NCBI RefSeq assembly: GCF_030440575.1
Contig: NZ_CP047189.1
Location: 1,674,001-1,738,000 of the forward strand
Direction: 5' to 3'
Origin: Corynebacterium ciconiae DSM 44920
Lineage (GTDB): Bacteria > Actinomycetota > Actinomycetes > Mycobacteriales > Mycobacteriaceae
DNA: 64,000 nt
The stretch's first letter is position 1. The number at the start of each line of letters is the position of its first letter. The position numbers and the translations under genes were made by a program. Under the pieces are notes generated by a model. That model made no database searches and was not told where the DNA came from. It saw only the letters and a program-made list of their open reading frames with translations. This document shows positions 9,290 through 18,981 of the stretch, one piece after another.

Positions 9290-10534
9290 ATGAATCAACA
9301 AGCGGCAAGCTCGGCGGAGAGCCCATGGTCCGTGAGTCTGTTGAACTCCAAGGTCAAAGGCTGGATTCAACGGCTGGGACATGTGTGGGTGGAGGGCGAG
9401 CTCGCGCAGATGAGCACCAAACCGAGCTGGAAACTGTCCTATCTCACCCTCCGAGATGTGGAAAAGGAAACCTCGGTGCAGCTGACGGTACCTACCCAGA
9501 TGGTGCTCGGGCACGAGCCGCCTCTAAGCACCGGAGATCGGGTGGTGTGCTACGCCCGTCCTGCGTTTTATGAAGGGCGCGGCTCGTTTTCGCTGTGGGT
9601 CACGGAGATTCGTCACGTGGGTATCGGCGAGCTTCTGGCGCGTGTCGCTCAGCTGCGAGAAAGCCTGCAGCGCGAGGGCCTTTTCGCCCCGGAGCGCAAG
9701 CAGGTGCTGCCCTTCCTGCCCAATCGGATCGGGTTGATTACCGGCCGCGGCTCAGCAGCAGAGCGTGATGTGCTGGCGGTGTCGAAGGACCGCTGGCCGG
9801 AGGTGGATTACCGGGTGATCAACACCGCGGTGCAGGGCTCGCGTGCGGTCCCGGAAATCATTGATGCGCTGCAGGTTCTCGACGCGGATGAGAGCGTGGA
9901 CGTGATCATCATTGCCCGTGGTGGAGGGTCGGTAGAGGATCTTCTGCCTTTTTCCGAGGAGGCTTTGCAGCGAGCGGTGGCCGCCGCGCACACTCCGGTG
10001 GTGTCCGCGATCGGGCACGAACCGGACACCCCGATCCTCGATAACGTAGCTGACCTGCGTGCCGCCACCCCCACCGATGCCGCGAAGCGGGTGGTGCCCG
10101 ATGTGGTGGCTGAGCGCGAGCTGCTGTCTGAGGCGACCACCCGCTTGGCGCAGGCGCTACGCGGCTGGGTGGCCCGCCAGGAGGAGGCGTTGCAGGCGCT
10201 GCGCAGCCGGCCCGCCTTGGCCGATCCCTATCTGCCCATCACTCAGCGTTCTGAGCAGATCAGCCAAGCCCGTGATCGGATTCGTCGCACCATAGAGCAT
10301 GGCCTTGCCCGCGCCGAGACTCAGACCGCCAGCCTTCGCGCCCAGGTGGCGGCACTCGGCCCGGCAGCTACCTTGGCGCGCGGCTACGCGGTGGTGCAGG
10401 CGCTGCCTCGGGATGGCTCGGATCCAGAGGTAATTACCTCCATTGCGCAGGCTGGTCCCGCCACCAACATGCGCATCCGGGTGGCCGATGGCTCGATCGC
10501 CGCGGTGTCCATGCAGACTTTCGCCAAAGACTAA
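9290..10534 (+). CDS. xseA: Exodeoxyribonuclease VII large subunit
   Basis: About 414 aa from the ATG at 9290, which follows AAGAGG. The frame is open upstream to 9056, but that extension runs into ispH and is not family-like. The N-terminal OB-fold reads [14 protein letters not shown] and YLTLRD. The catalytic domain has [15 protein letters not shown] and [16 protein letters not shown] followed by [14 protein letters not shown] long helical region follows. With XseB it degrades single-stranded DNA in both directions. xseB follows 18 bases downstream in the same operon. Confidence 0.95.
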   Translation: MNQQAASSAESPWSVSLLNSKVKGWIQRLGHVWVEGELAQMSTKPSWKLSYLTLRDVEKETSVQLTVPTQMVLGHEPPLSTGDRVVCYARPAFYEGRGSFSLWVTEIRHVGIGELLARVAQLRESLQREGLFAPERKQVLPFLPNRIGLITGRGSAAERDVLAVSKDRWPEVDYRVINTAVQGSRAVPEIIDALQVLDADESVDVIIIARGGGSVEDLLPFSEEALQRAVAAAHTPVVSAIGHEPDTPILDNVADLRAATPTDAAKRVVPDVVAERELLSEATTRLAQALRGWVARQEEALQALRSRPALADPYLPITQRSEQISQARDRIRRTIEHGLARAETQTASLRAQVAALGPAATLARGYAVVQALPRDGSDPEVITSIAQAGPATNMRIRVADGSIAAVSMQTFAKD

Positions 10535-10552
10535 CAACTCAAGGAGTACCCC

Positions 10553-10795
10553 ATGTCCAACCCCAACACCTACGGCCACGGCACCCCGAATGAAGACAGC
10601 TTCACTCCCATTGAGGAGCTCAATTATGAGGCCGCCCGCGATGAGCTCATCGAGATCGTGCGCATCCTCGAGCTGGGTCAGATGTCGCTCGATGAGTCAC
10701 TGACCTATTGGGAACGCGGAGAGGCCCTCGCCAAACGCTGCGAACAGCAATTGGCGGGGGCCCGCAAGAAAGTAGAAGACGCGCTCTCTGAATAG
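10553..10795 (+). CDS. xseB: Exodeoxyribonuclease VII small subunit
   Basis: 80 aa. The core [44 protein letters not shown], seen from residue ~23, is the signature of the small subunit, which coats the helical arm of XseA. Its ATG follows AAGGAG and lies 18 bases after xseA. The gene ends 7 bases before the convergent DUF4245 gene. Confidence 0.95.
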   Translation: MSNPNTYGHGTPNEDSFTPIEELNYEAARDELIEIVRILELGQMSLDESLTYWERGEALAKRCEQQLAGARKKVEDALSE

Positions 10796-10802
10796 CGCCG
10801 CA

Positions 10803-11384
10803 CTAGGGCTTGTCGACGTCCACCTCAATCGGCTTGGCCTCAGCAAAAGCCTGGGCGAGTTCAGCAAAGTCATCTGCATCCGCGCTCCCGGCGAGAACGA
10901 TGCGCACATCACCCAGGTCAGCACCCCAAAGATCGCGTGAATGGCGATCCTCCTTGGTGTAAGTGGTGAAGTCCATGCCGGCCACGCTGGTCGGCTCACC
11001 TTTAGTCTTCAGCCCAGAGTCATTGGCCCGCAGGGCGTCATCGAGGGGCTGATCAGTTTGCATGAGCTGCAGATAGGCGCCCTCTTTAGTCACCCAGCCT
11101 TGGATTACTGCCGGCTGGCCATTGACGCTGCCTCGGCGCGCCGAATTGGTGATCCACCCCTCGGGATCGGCGGGCTGACGCAGCGGAAAGTCCACCGCCC
11201 TGGCTTCCATGTGCAGCACCGTCGACGCGTCGACTTCTTGCACTGGGCCGTTCTCGGGAGTGCCGGTGTTAAACGTGCACAGTCCAGTAAACGCCACCGA
11301 TATAGCCGCGATACCCATGATCACCAGAAGGGTCATGCCGATATCTCGGCTGTCTTGGAACAACTTGGGTTTTTCGCTCGCCAC
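10803..11384 (-). CDS. DUF4245 domain protein, membrane anchored
   Basis: About 193 aa if the GTG at 11384 is the start; the open frame continues to 11552, but that would run into the glpX upstream region. After a short cytoplasmic part (EKPKLFQDSRDIG) there is one membrane span (MTLLVIMGIAAISVAFTGL). The extracytoplasmic domain follows, with PLRQPADPEGWITNSARRG and an ending that includes SRDLWGADLGDVRIVLAGSAD, typical of DUF4245. The domain is widespread in actinobacteria and has no known function. It sits between xseB and glpX, its usual corynebacterial place. Confidence 0.8.
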   Translation of the reverse strand: MASEKPKLFQDSRDIGMTLLVIMGIAAISVAFTGLCTFNTGTPENGPVQEVDASTVLHMEARAVDFPLRQPADPEGWITNSARRGSVNGQPAVIQGWVTKEGAYLQLMQTDQPLDDALRANDSGLKTKGEPTSVAGMDFTTYTKEDRHSRDLWGADLGDVRIVLAGSADADDFAELAQAFAEAKPIEVDVDKP

Positions 11385-11603
11385 GGGCTCAAGTATGGCA
11401 GAGAGCTCACGCCCACTCCCAATTAGCTCACTGGCCGCATGTCCGGTTGGGCATGACAGGCGCCACATAGCCCCTTTTCGGGTGCATAAATCGCCGCGCG
11501 GAGCGGATAAGAGTGCAAGAATAGACCTTGTGGGTTGCGCCGGTATGTCCAACCTCGCTGATCGGGCGCGGACTGCTGCTTCCCACGCTCACCTAACCGG
11601 TAT

Positions 11604-11621
11604 CTCACATGAAGATGTGAG
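11604..11621. promoter_or_regulatory. Small hairpin/dyad in the glpX leader
   Basis: A perfect 7-bp dyad, CTCACAT-gaag-ATGTGAG, ends 35 bases before the glpX ATG. The half-sites are in the order TCACA...TGTGA, the reverse of a CRP/GlxR site, so I read it as a leader hairpin or a site for another dimeric regulator. Confidence 0.4.
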
Positions 11622-11656
11622 CGAAGCGCTACTTGCCTGCAGGAGGCTATACACCT

Positions 11657-12664
11657 ATGTCTAACCACTCTTTGGAGATCCCCGATCGTAACCTAGCGTT
11701 GGAACTCGTTCGCGTGACTGAGGCGGCCGCGCTGGCGTCGGGCCGCTGGGTGGGTCGCGGCCAGAAGAAGAAGGGCGACGGCGCCGCCGTGGACGCCATG
11801 CGCAAGCTCATCAACTCCGTGCAGATGCGCGGCGTGGTGATTATCGGTGAGGGTGAGAAGGACGAAGCCCCCATGCTCTTCAATGGGGAAAAGGTGGGCA
11901 CCGGCGAGGGACCTGAGGTGGATATCGCCGTGGATCCGGTGGATGGCACCACGCTGATGGCTGAGGGCCGCCCCAACGCGATCGCTGTGCTTGCCGCCGC
12001 CGAAAGCGGCACCATGTACGATCCTTCCGCGGTGTTCTACATGAAGAAGATCGCCGTGGGCCCGGAGGCTGCTGGCACCATCGACATCGAGGCACCGGCC
12101 AAGCACAATATTCACGCCGTAGCCAAGGCCAAGGGGATTGATCCCACCAACGTCACCGTGGTGGTGCTGGACCGCCCGCGCCACGCCGATCTGATCAAGG
12201 AGATCCGCGAGGCCGGTGCCAAGGTGCGGCTGATCCGCGACGGCGATGTGGCCGGTGCTGTGGCCGCCGCCCAAGACACCAACTCCGTGGACATCATGAT
12301 GGGCACCGGCGGCACCCCCGAGGGCATCATCACCGCCTGCGCCATGAAGTGCATGGGTGGCGAAATCCAGGGCATCCTGGCCCCCACCGATGACGCCGAG
12401 GTACAAAAAGCCAAGGATGCTGGCTTGGATCTAGACACCGTGCTGACCACCAATGATCTCGTCTCCTCGGACAACTGCTTCTTTGTGGCCACCGGCGTGA
12501 CCAATGGCGACATGCTGCGCGGTGTGAGCTACCGCCGCAACGGCGCCACCACCCGTTCGCTCGTGATGCGCTCGAAGTCCGGTACCATCCGTTTCATCGA
12601 GTCCACTCACCAGCTGGCCAAGCTGCAGGAGTACTCCGTGGTGGATTACACCAAGCTGGACTAA
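11657..12664 (+). CDS. glpX: Fructose-1,6-bisphosphatase class II
   Basis: About 335 aa from the ATG at 11657, chosen because AGGAGG lies at 11641-11646; a TTG at 11633 is less likely. It hydrolyses fructose-1,6-bisphosphate in gluconeogenesis. Visible family motifs are [34 protein letters not shown] (acidic metal-binding residues) and [14 protein letters not shown]. This is the sole gluconeogenic FBPase type in corynebacteria. The gene is divergent from the DUF4245 gene and monocistronic. Confidence 0.95.
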   Translation: MSNHSLEIPDRNLALELVRVTEAAALASGRWVGRGQKKKGDGAAVDAMRKLINSVQMRGVVIIGEGEKDEAPMLFNGEKVGTGEGPEVDIAVDPVDGTTLMAEGRPNAIAVLAAAESGTMYDPSAVFYMKKIAVGPEAAGTIDIEAPAKHNIHAVAKAKGIDPTNVTVVVLDRPRHADLIKEIREAGAKVRLIRDGDVAGAVAAAQDTNSVDIMMGTGGTPEGIITACAMKCMGGEIQGILAPTDDAEVQKAKDAGLDLDTVLTTNDLVSSDNCFFVATGVTNGDMLRGVSYRRNGATTRSLVMRSKSGTIRFIESTHQLAKLQEYSVVDYTKLD

Positions 12665-12924
12665 CAGCTTCTTCTCCTGGCCCCGTCCCCTCGTTGTGTG
12701 GGGCCGGGGCCAAAGCCTTTGCTCGGACAGAACCTTCTGAGACGTTGCATGCTGCCTGCGCTGCCGAGGCATCGGCGTGGCAGCGGCCTGCCAGCAGCGT
12801 GGCGTCCGCGTGGCATCGGCTCGGCCCAGCACATAACAACCGCCACCGCCTAGCCCTGTTGTGGGCAGACGGTGGCTGTTGGGTTTCTACCGCGACTGTC
12901 TTTTCGCCGCGAACGGCTATGTGC
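12665..12924. other. Intergenic region between glpX and betB with imperfect hairpins
   Basis: Between the two convergent genes there are two G/C-rich imperfect inverted repeats: ggcccc/ggggcc near 12679-12712, and gccaccg/cggtggc near 12842-12879. The second lies just after the betB stop on the minus strand and could terminate it. No T-run is obvious. The stretch between carries short repeats of gcatcggc/cgtggc and no convincing gene. Confidence 0.35.
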
Positions 12925-14505
12925 CTACTGGGCGAACCAGTTGGTCACAGCCGGGGCGATGTTGTGGTAGACGTGCTTCTTCTCCTGGTACTCCTCCAGG
13001 CCGGTCGGGCCGAGCTCACGGCCAATGCCGGACTGCTTCATTCCGCCCCACTCGGCTTGCGGCAGGTAGGGGTGGAAATCGTTGATCCAGATCGTGCCGT
13101 GGCGCATGCCGCGGGCCACCCGCTCGGCGCGGCCAGCGTTGCTGGTCCATACCGCGCCCGCGAGACCATAGGTGGTGTCGTTCGCGATGCGGATGGCTTC
13201 CTCCTCGGTGGAGAAGGTTTCGATCGTGGCCACTGGGCCGAAGCCCTCGTCGTGCACGCAGTCCATGCTCTGGTCGCAGCCGCTGATGATGGTCGGCAGA
13301 TAGAAGTAGCCCTCGGCCAGGTTGGTCTCACCGGTGCCGTTGCCGGCGGAGGAATCCTCCGCGGTGGCGCGGCGACCGCCGCAGGCGATGGTTGCGCCCT
13401 GCTCCTTGGCGCGATCAACATAGGCGGCCACCTTGTTCAGGTGGTCTTCCGAGATGAGCGCACCGGTCTCTGCCGCCTCGTCGCGGGGGCCGCCTAGCTT
13501 GATGGCGCAGGCGCGCGAGACGAGCGCCTCGATGAAGCGCTCGGCGATGGACTCTTCCACAATGATGCGGGCACCAGCGGAGCACACCTGGCCCGAGTGC
13601 ACGAATGCACCGTTGAGGGCATTGTCCACGGCGGCGTCAAAGTCAGCATCCGCGAAGATCACGTTCGGGTTCTTGCCACCAAGCTCAAGGGCAATGTTCT
13701 TGATGGTTTCCGCGGCGTTGCGGGCGATGAGCTTACCGGTCTGGAGACCGCCGGTGAACGACACCATATCCACATCAGGGCTCTGGGAGAGCGGATTGCC
13801 GCAGGTGGCGCCAGCGCCGGTGACGAGGTTGGCCACACCGTCGGGAAGCCCCTGCTCACGCAGGACTGCCATGAGCAGCATCGCGGTGTGCGGGGTGAGC
13901 TCTGCGGGCTTGAGCACGAAGCTGTTGCCGGCGGCCAGCGCAGGGGCCACCTTCCAAGCCACCTGCAGCAGCGGGTAGTTCCACGGGGTGATCAAACCGC
14001 ACACACCGATGGGCTCCACATCCACCCGCGAGCGAACATTCTCATCGCCCGGATCCACCACGCGGCCCGCGTCGTGCTGTGCCAGGGTGCCGAAGTATTC
14101 GAAGCTGGAGATGATGTCATCCATATCCGCCTCGGCCTCGCTCACGCGCTTGCCGGTGTCGGCTGCCTCGGCGCGAGCGAAGGTGTCTTTATTGTCGGAA
14201 ATCGCGGCGGCGACGCGCAGCAAGAGCTTTCCGCGTTCCACGGCGGGCACTTGGCTCCACACCTGTGCGTCAAAGCTGGCGCGGGCGGCGGCAATGGCGC
14301 GCTCGGTGTCTTCGTCAGAAGCCTCCGAGACGGTGCCTACTACGCAGCCGTCCGCGGGGCAGCTGATTGTGCGGGTCTGCCCATCGGCTGCGGGTTGCCA
14401 CTGGCCGCCGATAAACAGCGATGCCGGCCCCTCAGCACCGTGCACACCGTCGAGCAAGGTGCAGGTGGTGGGGTCAAATACGGGCTCGGACGAGCGTGTA
14501 GCCAC
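12925..14505 (-). CDS. betB: Betaine-aldehyde dehydrogenase
   Basis: About 526 aa from the GTG at 14505, which is preceded by AGAAGGAGAG; the frame is open further upstream but without a ribosome site. It is an NAD(P)-dependent aldehyde dehydrogenase that converts betaine aldehyde to glycine betaine. Catalytic Cys is in HSGQVCSAGARI and catalytic Glu in ALELGGKNPN; the cofactor site TPWNYPLLQVAWKVAPALA is intact. Family and neighbours (choline transporter and choline dehydrogenase) together give the substrate. It is transcribed after betT on the minus strand, about 150 bases downstream. Confidence 0.92.
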   Translation of the reverse strand: MATRSSEPVFDPTTCTLLDGVHGAEGPASLFIGGQWQPAADGQTRTISCPADGCVVGTVSEASDEDTERAIAAARASFDAQVWSQVPAVERGKLLLRVAAAISDNKDTFARAEAADTGKRVSEAEADMDDIISSFEYFGTLAQHDAGRVVDPGDENVRSRVDVEPIGVCGLITPWNYPLLQVAWKVAPALAAGNSFVLKPAELTPHTAMLLMAVLREQGLPDGVANLVTGAGATCGNPLSQSPDVDMVSFTGGLQTGKLIARNAAETIKNIALELGGKNPNVIFADADFDAAVDNALNGAFVHSGQVCSAGARIIVEESIAERFIEALVSRACAIKLGGPRDEAAETGALISEDHLNKVAAYVDRAKEQGATIACGGRRATAEDSSAGNGTGETNLAEGYFYLPTIISGCDQSMDCVHDEGFGPVATIETFSTEEEAIRIANDTTYGLAGAVWTSNAGRAERVARGMRHGTIWINDFHPYLPQAEWGGMKQSGIGRELGPTGLEEYQEKKHVYHNIAPAVTNWFAQ

Positions 14506-14655
14506 GTCGAACACTCTCCTTCTTTCAACAACAAGACAATGGTTAGCTAGTGATTTTTTGCCAACAGTCCACGTTACCCGTTTCACAGTGAATGCGGGAC
14601 GACGCCCACCGCTGGCCCTTTTTTTGTGCAGCACACAGGCCACACCGCGCGGTGC

Positions 14656-16815
14656 TTAGTTCTCTTCCCACACTCGGGAAGGAGCCGCCCCATCAGAGAC
14701 ATCGGTGTTTCCGCGGTTGCCGGCCTGCATGTGCAAGAACTCCAGGTGTCGTTCAAACAGATCCAACACACTGTTGAGCAGCTGCTCCTCGCTGTAGCCA
14801 TAGACGTCATAGCCGAGCGAGCCCTGCAGGTCATGCACTTCCAGGCGGTAGTATTCCTGATCCTCGGCGGTGGCCTTGCCCGCATAGGAGGGCACCTCGC
14901 TCACCACCGGATAGATCTGGAAACGGAAGTCCTTCTCATCGCCGAAGCCGACCGTGAGATCCAGCTGGCTCACCTCGCAATCGGGCACCTCGGAGTACAA
15001 AAGCAGGGTGTCGAAGCCTAGGTGGCGGATTTCTTGGGCCACCTTCTCCATTGCGGGCTTGGCCACATCCAGCATGTAGCTTTGGGCGTCGTCCGCGGAG
15101 GGCCAGTTGATGGCGCGCTCGAGGCGTCCCTGCCAGCCGCCGCGGCTACGCAGGCGCCCCGACATCGCCGAGTGAATAGCCACCATGCGCGCCTCAGACT
15201 TATAGGCCTCAATGCGCAGGGACTTCCACAGGCTGTACATGATCAAATAGATCACCACGGTAAAGGGCAGGCCCATCACGATGGTGGCGTTTTGCACTGT
15301 CACCACGCCATCGATAGCCAGCAGAACGAGGGTGAGCACACCGACGATCACCGACCACACGATGCGCGACCACGTGGGGCCGTCTTGGCGGCTGTTTTCG
15401 ATCTTGGAGGTGAAGTTAGACAGCACCAACGCACCCGAGTCCGCCGAGGTGATGTAGAGCAGCAGGCCCACTGCGGTGACCAGCACCACCAGGATCATGC
15501 CTGCAGGATAGGACTGAATGAGGTCATAGAATCCGCGTTGTGGTTCTTCCATGGCCACGGCACCGAATTCATCATCCCCGCCTATGATGCGGTCGAGCGC
15601 GGAGTTGCCGAAGAAGCTCATCCACATCACGATGAACAAGAACGGGATGGTGAGTGTACCGAAGACGAACTGGCGAATGGTGCGTCCGCGGGAGATGCGG
15701 GCAAGGAACAAGCCCACGAAGGGAGCCCACGCCACCCACCAGGCCCAGAAGAACAGGGTCCAGGAGGCGAGCCAATCGCGGGTGGCCTGCGGGGTTTCCG
15801 AGAAGGAATACGTATCGAGGGTCCAGTCCACGAAGTTGGCGGCGTAGTCGCCCACATTCATCACAAGGGAATCAAAGAGGAAGGCCGTGCGGCCGGTGAA
15901 GACCACAAAGAACATGAGCACCAGGGCGATGATCACGTTCAACTCGCTCAAACGCTTGATGCCACGGTCCACGCCGGAGACCGCGGAGATCGTGGCCACA
16001 GACACGGCCACCACCACGAGGATGATCTGGGCGGTAGGCCCTTCCTCGATGCCGAAGACCATCTTCAATCCGTAGTTGAGCTGCACCACACCGATACCGA
16101 GGGAGGCCGCGATACCAAAGACAGTGCCCAAGGTGGCTGCAATGTCCACAGAGTGCCCGATGGGCCCGTGAATCCGCTTGCCGATCAGCGGATAGAGCGC
16201 ACTGCGCAAGGCCAGGGGCATATTGAGGCGGTAGGCGAAATAGCCGAAGGCCATGCCCATGAGCGCGTACAGCGCCCAGCCGCTGATGCCGTAGTGGAAG
16301 AGCGCAAACACCACAGCGTCTTCGGCTGCCTGGCGAGTTTCGGCGTCCCCCACCGGCGGGTTGTAGTACATGGTCACCGGTTCGGCAACGGCGAAGAAGA
16401 TCAGGTCCACGCCGATGCCGGCGGCGAAGAGCATCGCCGACCAAGAGAAGAGACCGAACTGTGGCCGCGAATGATCGGGGCCGAGACGCACGGTGCCGGT
16501 GCGCGCGAGCGCGATCACCAACACGAACACCACGGCCGCGGTAGCGGTGAGGATATAGAACCAGCCCAGATTCACGGAGATCCACGAGGTGATGCTGCCC
16601 AAGGCAGCGTTCGCCGAGTTAGGCGTGAGGGCCGCCCAGAGGACCATGGCGAACACGCCGATCACGGAGATGGCGAACACCGGTTTATTCACTTGAGGCT
16701 TCTCTGCTGCGACGCGATCGCCGGAGGTATTCACAGCGGCGGGCGCGTCTTGAGTTTCAGCGTGTGGCTGCTCGTCACTTCTTTCTTTGTTTGTTGAGGT
16801 GGGCTCGAAGCTCAC
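14656..16815 (-). CDS. betT: BCCT family choline transporter, BetT type
   Basis: 719 aa, GTG start with AAGGATG upstream. After a ~50-residue hydrophilic N-terminus come 12 predicted spans with BCCT hallmarks: GWALYALMGMAFGYFAYR, the aromatic FFWAWWVAWAPFVGLFLARIS and SGVDRGIKRLSELN. The C-terminal ~200 residues (from ~520) form a soluble domain, as in BetT-type choline carriers, where it senses osmotic stress. Role: sodium- or proton-coupled choline uptake feeding betaine synthesis. It is divergent from betA. Confidence 0.9.
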   Translation of the reverse strand: MSFEPTSTNKERSDEQPHAETQDAPAAVNTSGDRVAAEKPQVNKPVFAISVIGVFAMVLWAALTPNSANAALGSITSWISVNLGWFYILTATAAVVFVLVIALARTGTVRLGPDHSRPQFGLFSWSAMLFAAGIGVDLIFFAVAEPVTMYYNPPVGDAETRQAAEDAVVFALFHYGISGWALYALMGMAFGYFAYRLNMPLALRSALYPLIGKRIHGPIGHSVDIAATLGTVFGIAASLGIGVVQLNYGLKMVFGIEEGPTAQIILVVVAVSVATISAVSGVDRGIKRLSELNVIIALVLMFFVVFTGRTAFLFDSLVMNVGDYAANFVDWTLDTYSFSETPQATRDWLASWTLFFWAWWVAWAPFVGLFLARISRGRTIRQFVFGTLTIPFLFIVMWMSFFGNSALDRIIGGDDEFGAVAMEEPQRGFYDLIQSYPAGMILVVLVTAVGLLLYITSADSGALVLSNFTSKIENSRQDGPTWSRIVWSVIVGVLTLVLLAIDGVVTVQNATIVMGLPFTVVIYLIMYSLWKSLRIEAYKSEARMVAIHSAMSGRLRSRGGWQGRLERAINWPSADDAQSYMLDVAKPAMEKVAQEIRHLGFDTLLLYSEVPDCEVSQLDLTVGFGDEKDFRFQIYPVVSEVPSYAGKATAEDQEYYRLEVHDLQGSLGYDVYGYSEEQLLNSVLDLFERHLEFLHMQAGNRGNTDVSDGAAPSRVWEEN

Positions 16816-17120
16816 GCTCTCACATCCTTAAATTTGTGTTTGTCGACGCACATATATAAGGAAGGGTGCCGTGCGTGAGCACCCTTCGCCAACTTTCGAG
16901 GGTGCATTAAAGGCTGCGAGAAAACAACTAGCCAAACCCCCTGATTGAGGTGGGTACACATCCCATGCGTGCGGTTTTTGAACCTCGTTACCGCAGCGTA
17001 GGGTCGGGGAATAGGAAATCAATGATTGCTCGGTGGCTTAAGCCTCCCGGGGGTCATTACGATTGTTTCGGTATCTTTTGTGCAATTGTCACAAGTTTGT
17101 CATGAGGAGGATCTATAACC
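16816..17120. promoter_or_regulatory. Divergent betT/betA control region
   Basis: 305 bases between the starts of betT and betA. It holds a 9-bp hairpin (gaagggtgc 16861-16869 with gcacccttc 16879-16887) inside the likely betT leader, and a dyad TTGTG-N7-CACAA (17078-17094) about 27 bases before the betA start. The dyad resembles a CRP/GlxR-type site but its spacing is one base short of the usual N6 between TGTGA and TCACA. No BetI gene is nearby. AGGAGG at 17105-17110 serves betA. Confidence 0.5.
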
Positions 17121-18917
17121 TTGGGTTTTACCGACAGCCTTAAGAGCGGTGTAAAGAAGCGGCTCGGGCTCGCTGAGGACAGCGTGGAGTTCGTGCAGGA
17201 AAAGCGGCGCGACGTGATCGTGGTGGGCGGCGGCTCCGCCGGCTCCGTGGTGGCGGCACGCCTCAGCGAGGACGCCGAGACCGATGTGTTGGTTCTGGAA
17301 GCGGGCCGTATGGACTCGCTGTGGGACCTCTACGTGCACATGCCGGCTGCGTTTTCCTTCCCGATCGGAAACAAGCACTATGACTGGCAGTACGAGTCCG
17401 ATCCTGAGCCGGAGATGAACGACCGGCGCATCTACCACGCCCGCGGCAAGGTCGTGGGTGGCTCCAGCTCGATCAACGGCATGATCTTCCAGCGCGGTAA
17501 CCCGCTGGATTACGAGAAGTGGGCCGACTCCGAAGGTATGCAGGACTGGGACTACGCCCACTGCCTGCCCTACTTCAACCGCATGGAAACCGCCTTGGCT
17601 GCCGACGACGATGATCCTCGCCGTGGCCACAATGGTCCGCTGAAGCTCACCCGCGGCCCGGCCCAGTCGCCGCTGTTCCAGGCTTTCTTCCGTTCTGTGA
17701 AGGAAGCCGGCTACACGCTGACCAATGACGTCAACGGCTACCGCCAGGAGGGCTTTGCCCCCTTCGACCGCAACATTGTGGGCGGCACTCGCCAGTCGGC
17801 GGCCCGCGCCTACCTACACCCCGCCCTCAAGCGCGAGAACCTCGAGCTGCGCACCCGCGCCTTCACCCGCCGCGTGCTCTTCGAGGGCACCAAGGCTGTG
17901 GGTGTGGAGTACGAGTGGAAGGGCCAGACTCGCCGCGTCTACGCCGACAAGGTGATCTTGAGCGGCGGTGCCATCAACACCCCGCAGCTGCTGCAGCTCT
18001 CCGGTGTGGGCCCGTCCGATCTTCTTAAGGAGCACGGCATCGATGTGGTCTCTGCGCTTCCTGGCGTAGGCGCTAACCTGCAGGATCACCTCGAGGTGTA
18101 TGTGCAGTACAACGTGACCAAGCCGGTGTCGATCATGCCGGCGTTGAAGATGTGGAAGCGCCCCTTCATTGGTGCGCAGTGGCTGTTTGCCAAGAAGGGA
18201 CCGGTGTCCTCTTCTCACTTCGAGGCTGGTGGCTTCGCCCGATCGAACGACAACGAGGCCTACCCCAACCTCATGTTCCACTTCTTGCCGGCGGCAATCC
18301 GTTACGACGGCACCACCTCCGGTGCCGCCCACGGTTTCCAGTTCCACGTGGGCCCGATGTACTCGGATGCCCGCGGCCATGTGCGCATCACCAGCACCGA
18401 TCCGCACGCCAAGCCCAGCATGCTGTTCAACTATCTGAGCACCGAGCAGGACAAGCGCGAGTGGGTTGAGGCCATCCGCGTAGCCCGCGAGCTGCTGGAC
18501 ACCGATGCCATGCGCGAATACACCGATGGCGAGATCTCCCCCGGCCCGTCGGTACAGACCGACGAGGAGATCCTGGAATGGGTCCGCAACGATGGCGAGA
18601 CCGCCCTGCACCCCTCCTGCACTGCCAAGCTGGGCCCGTCCTCCGACGAGATGGCTGTGGTGGATCCGAAGTCCATGCAGGTGCACGGCACCGAGGGGCT
18701 GTATGTGGTGGATGCTTCGGTGATGCCTGGCATCACCAATGGCAACATCTACGCCCCGACCATCATGATCGCGGAGAAGGCCTCCGATCTGATCGCTGGT
18801 CGCCAGCCGCTGGCCCCCAATAACGCTCCGTTCTACCGGGCTAACTCGGACATGCCGCTCTATGCGGAGGGCGAGGAAGCCAAGGACCACACGGAAGCTC
18901 CCCGCGGCGGGATCTAA
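17121..18917 (+). CDS. betA: Choline dehydrogenase (GMC oxidoreductase)
   Basis: 598 aa from a TTG at 17121, preceded by GAGGAGG at 17104-17110. It is a flavoenzyme oxidising choline to betaine aldehyde. The FAD Rossmann motif reads [15 protein letters not shown], the GMC signature is [13 protein letters not shown], and the C-terminal catalytic part has HPSCTAKLG and [12 protein letters not shown] with the active His/Asn. A ~25-residue leader precedes the FAD motif, slightly longer than in the E. coli enzyme. It is divergent from betT and followed by a strong terminator. Confidence 0.92.
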   Translation: MGFTDSLKSGVKKRLGLAEDSVEFVQEKRRDVIVVGGGSAGSVVAARLSEDAETDVLVLEAGRMDSLWDLYVHMPAAFSFPIGNKHYDWQYESDPEPEMNDRRIYHARGKVVGGSSSINGMIFQRGNPLDYEKWADSEGMQDWDYAHCLPYFNRMETALAADDDDPRRGHNGPLKLTRGPAQSPLFQAFFRSVKEAGYTLTNDVNGYRQEGFAPFDRNIVGGTRQSAARAYLHPALKRENLELRTRAFTRRVLFEGTKAVGVEYEWKGQTRRVYADKVILSGGAINTPQLLQLSGVGPSDLLKEHGIDVVSALPGVGANLQDHLEVYVQYNVTKPVSIMPALKMWKRPFIGAQWLFAKKGPVSSSHFEAGGFARSNDNEAYPNLMFHFLPAAIRYDGTTSGAAHGFQFHVGPMYSDARGHVRITSTDPHAKPSMLFNYLSTEQDKREWVEAIRVARELLDTDAMREYTDGEISPGPSVQTDEEILEWVRNDGETALHPSCTAKLGPSSDEMAVVDPKSMQVHGTEGLYVVDASVMPGITNGNIYAPTIMIAEKASDLIAGRQPLAPNNAPFYRANSDMPLYAEGEEAKDHTEAPRGGI

Positions 18918-18930
18918 TAGCCGCGAGATG

Positions 18931-18968
18931 GCGTCGATAAGCATGCACACGCTTATCGACGCTTTTTT
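18931..18968 (+). terminator. Terminator built from two inverted copies of the GCGTCGATAAGC motif
   Basis: GCGTCGATAAGC (18931-18942) is followed after 8 bases by its exact reverse complement (18951-18962) and then TTTTTT. This is a textbook factor-independent terminator for betA, and its stem is exactly the 12-mer that recurs elsewhere in the window. It lies 13 bases after the betA stop and just before the convergent ABC gene. Confidence 0.85.
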
Positions 18969-18981
18969 CGTGCCGCAACGC

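Noticed and set aside
15022-16797. 591-aa plus-strand ORF antisense to betT
   Set aside because: His/Gly/Asp-rich composition is typical of an antisense frame of a membrane-protein gene; betT has clear family motifs.
17078-17094. CRP/GlxR-type operator before betA
   Set aside because: TTGTG-N7-CACAA has the right half-sites but the wrong spacing for TGTGA-N6-TCACA. Kept only as a dyad.
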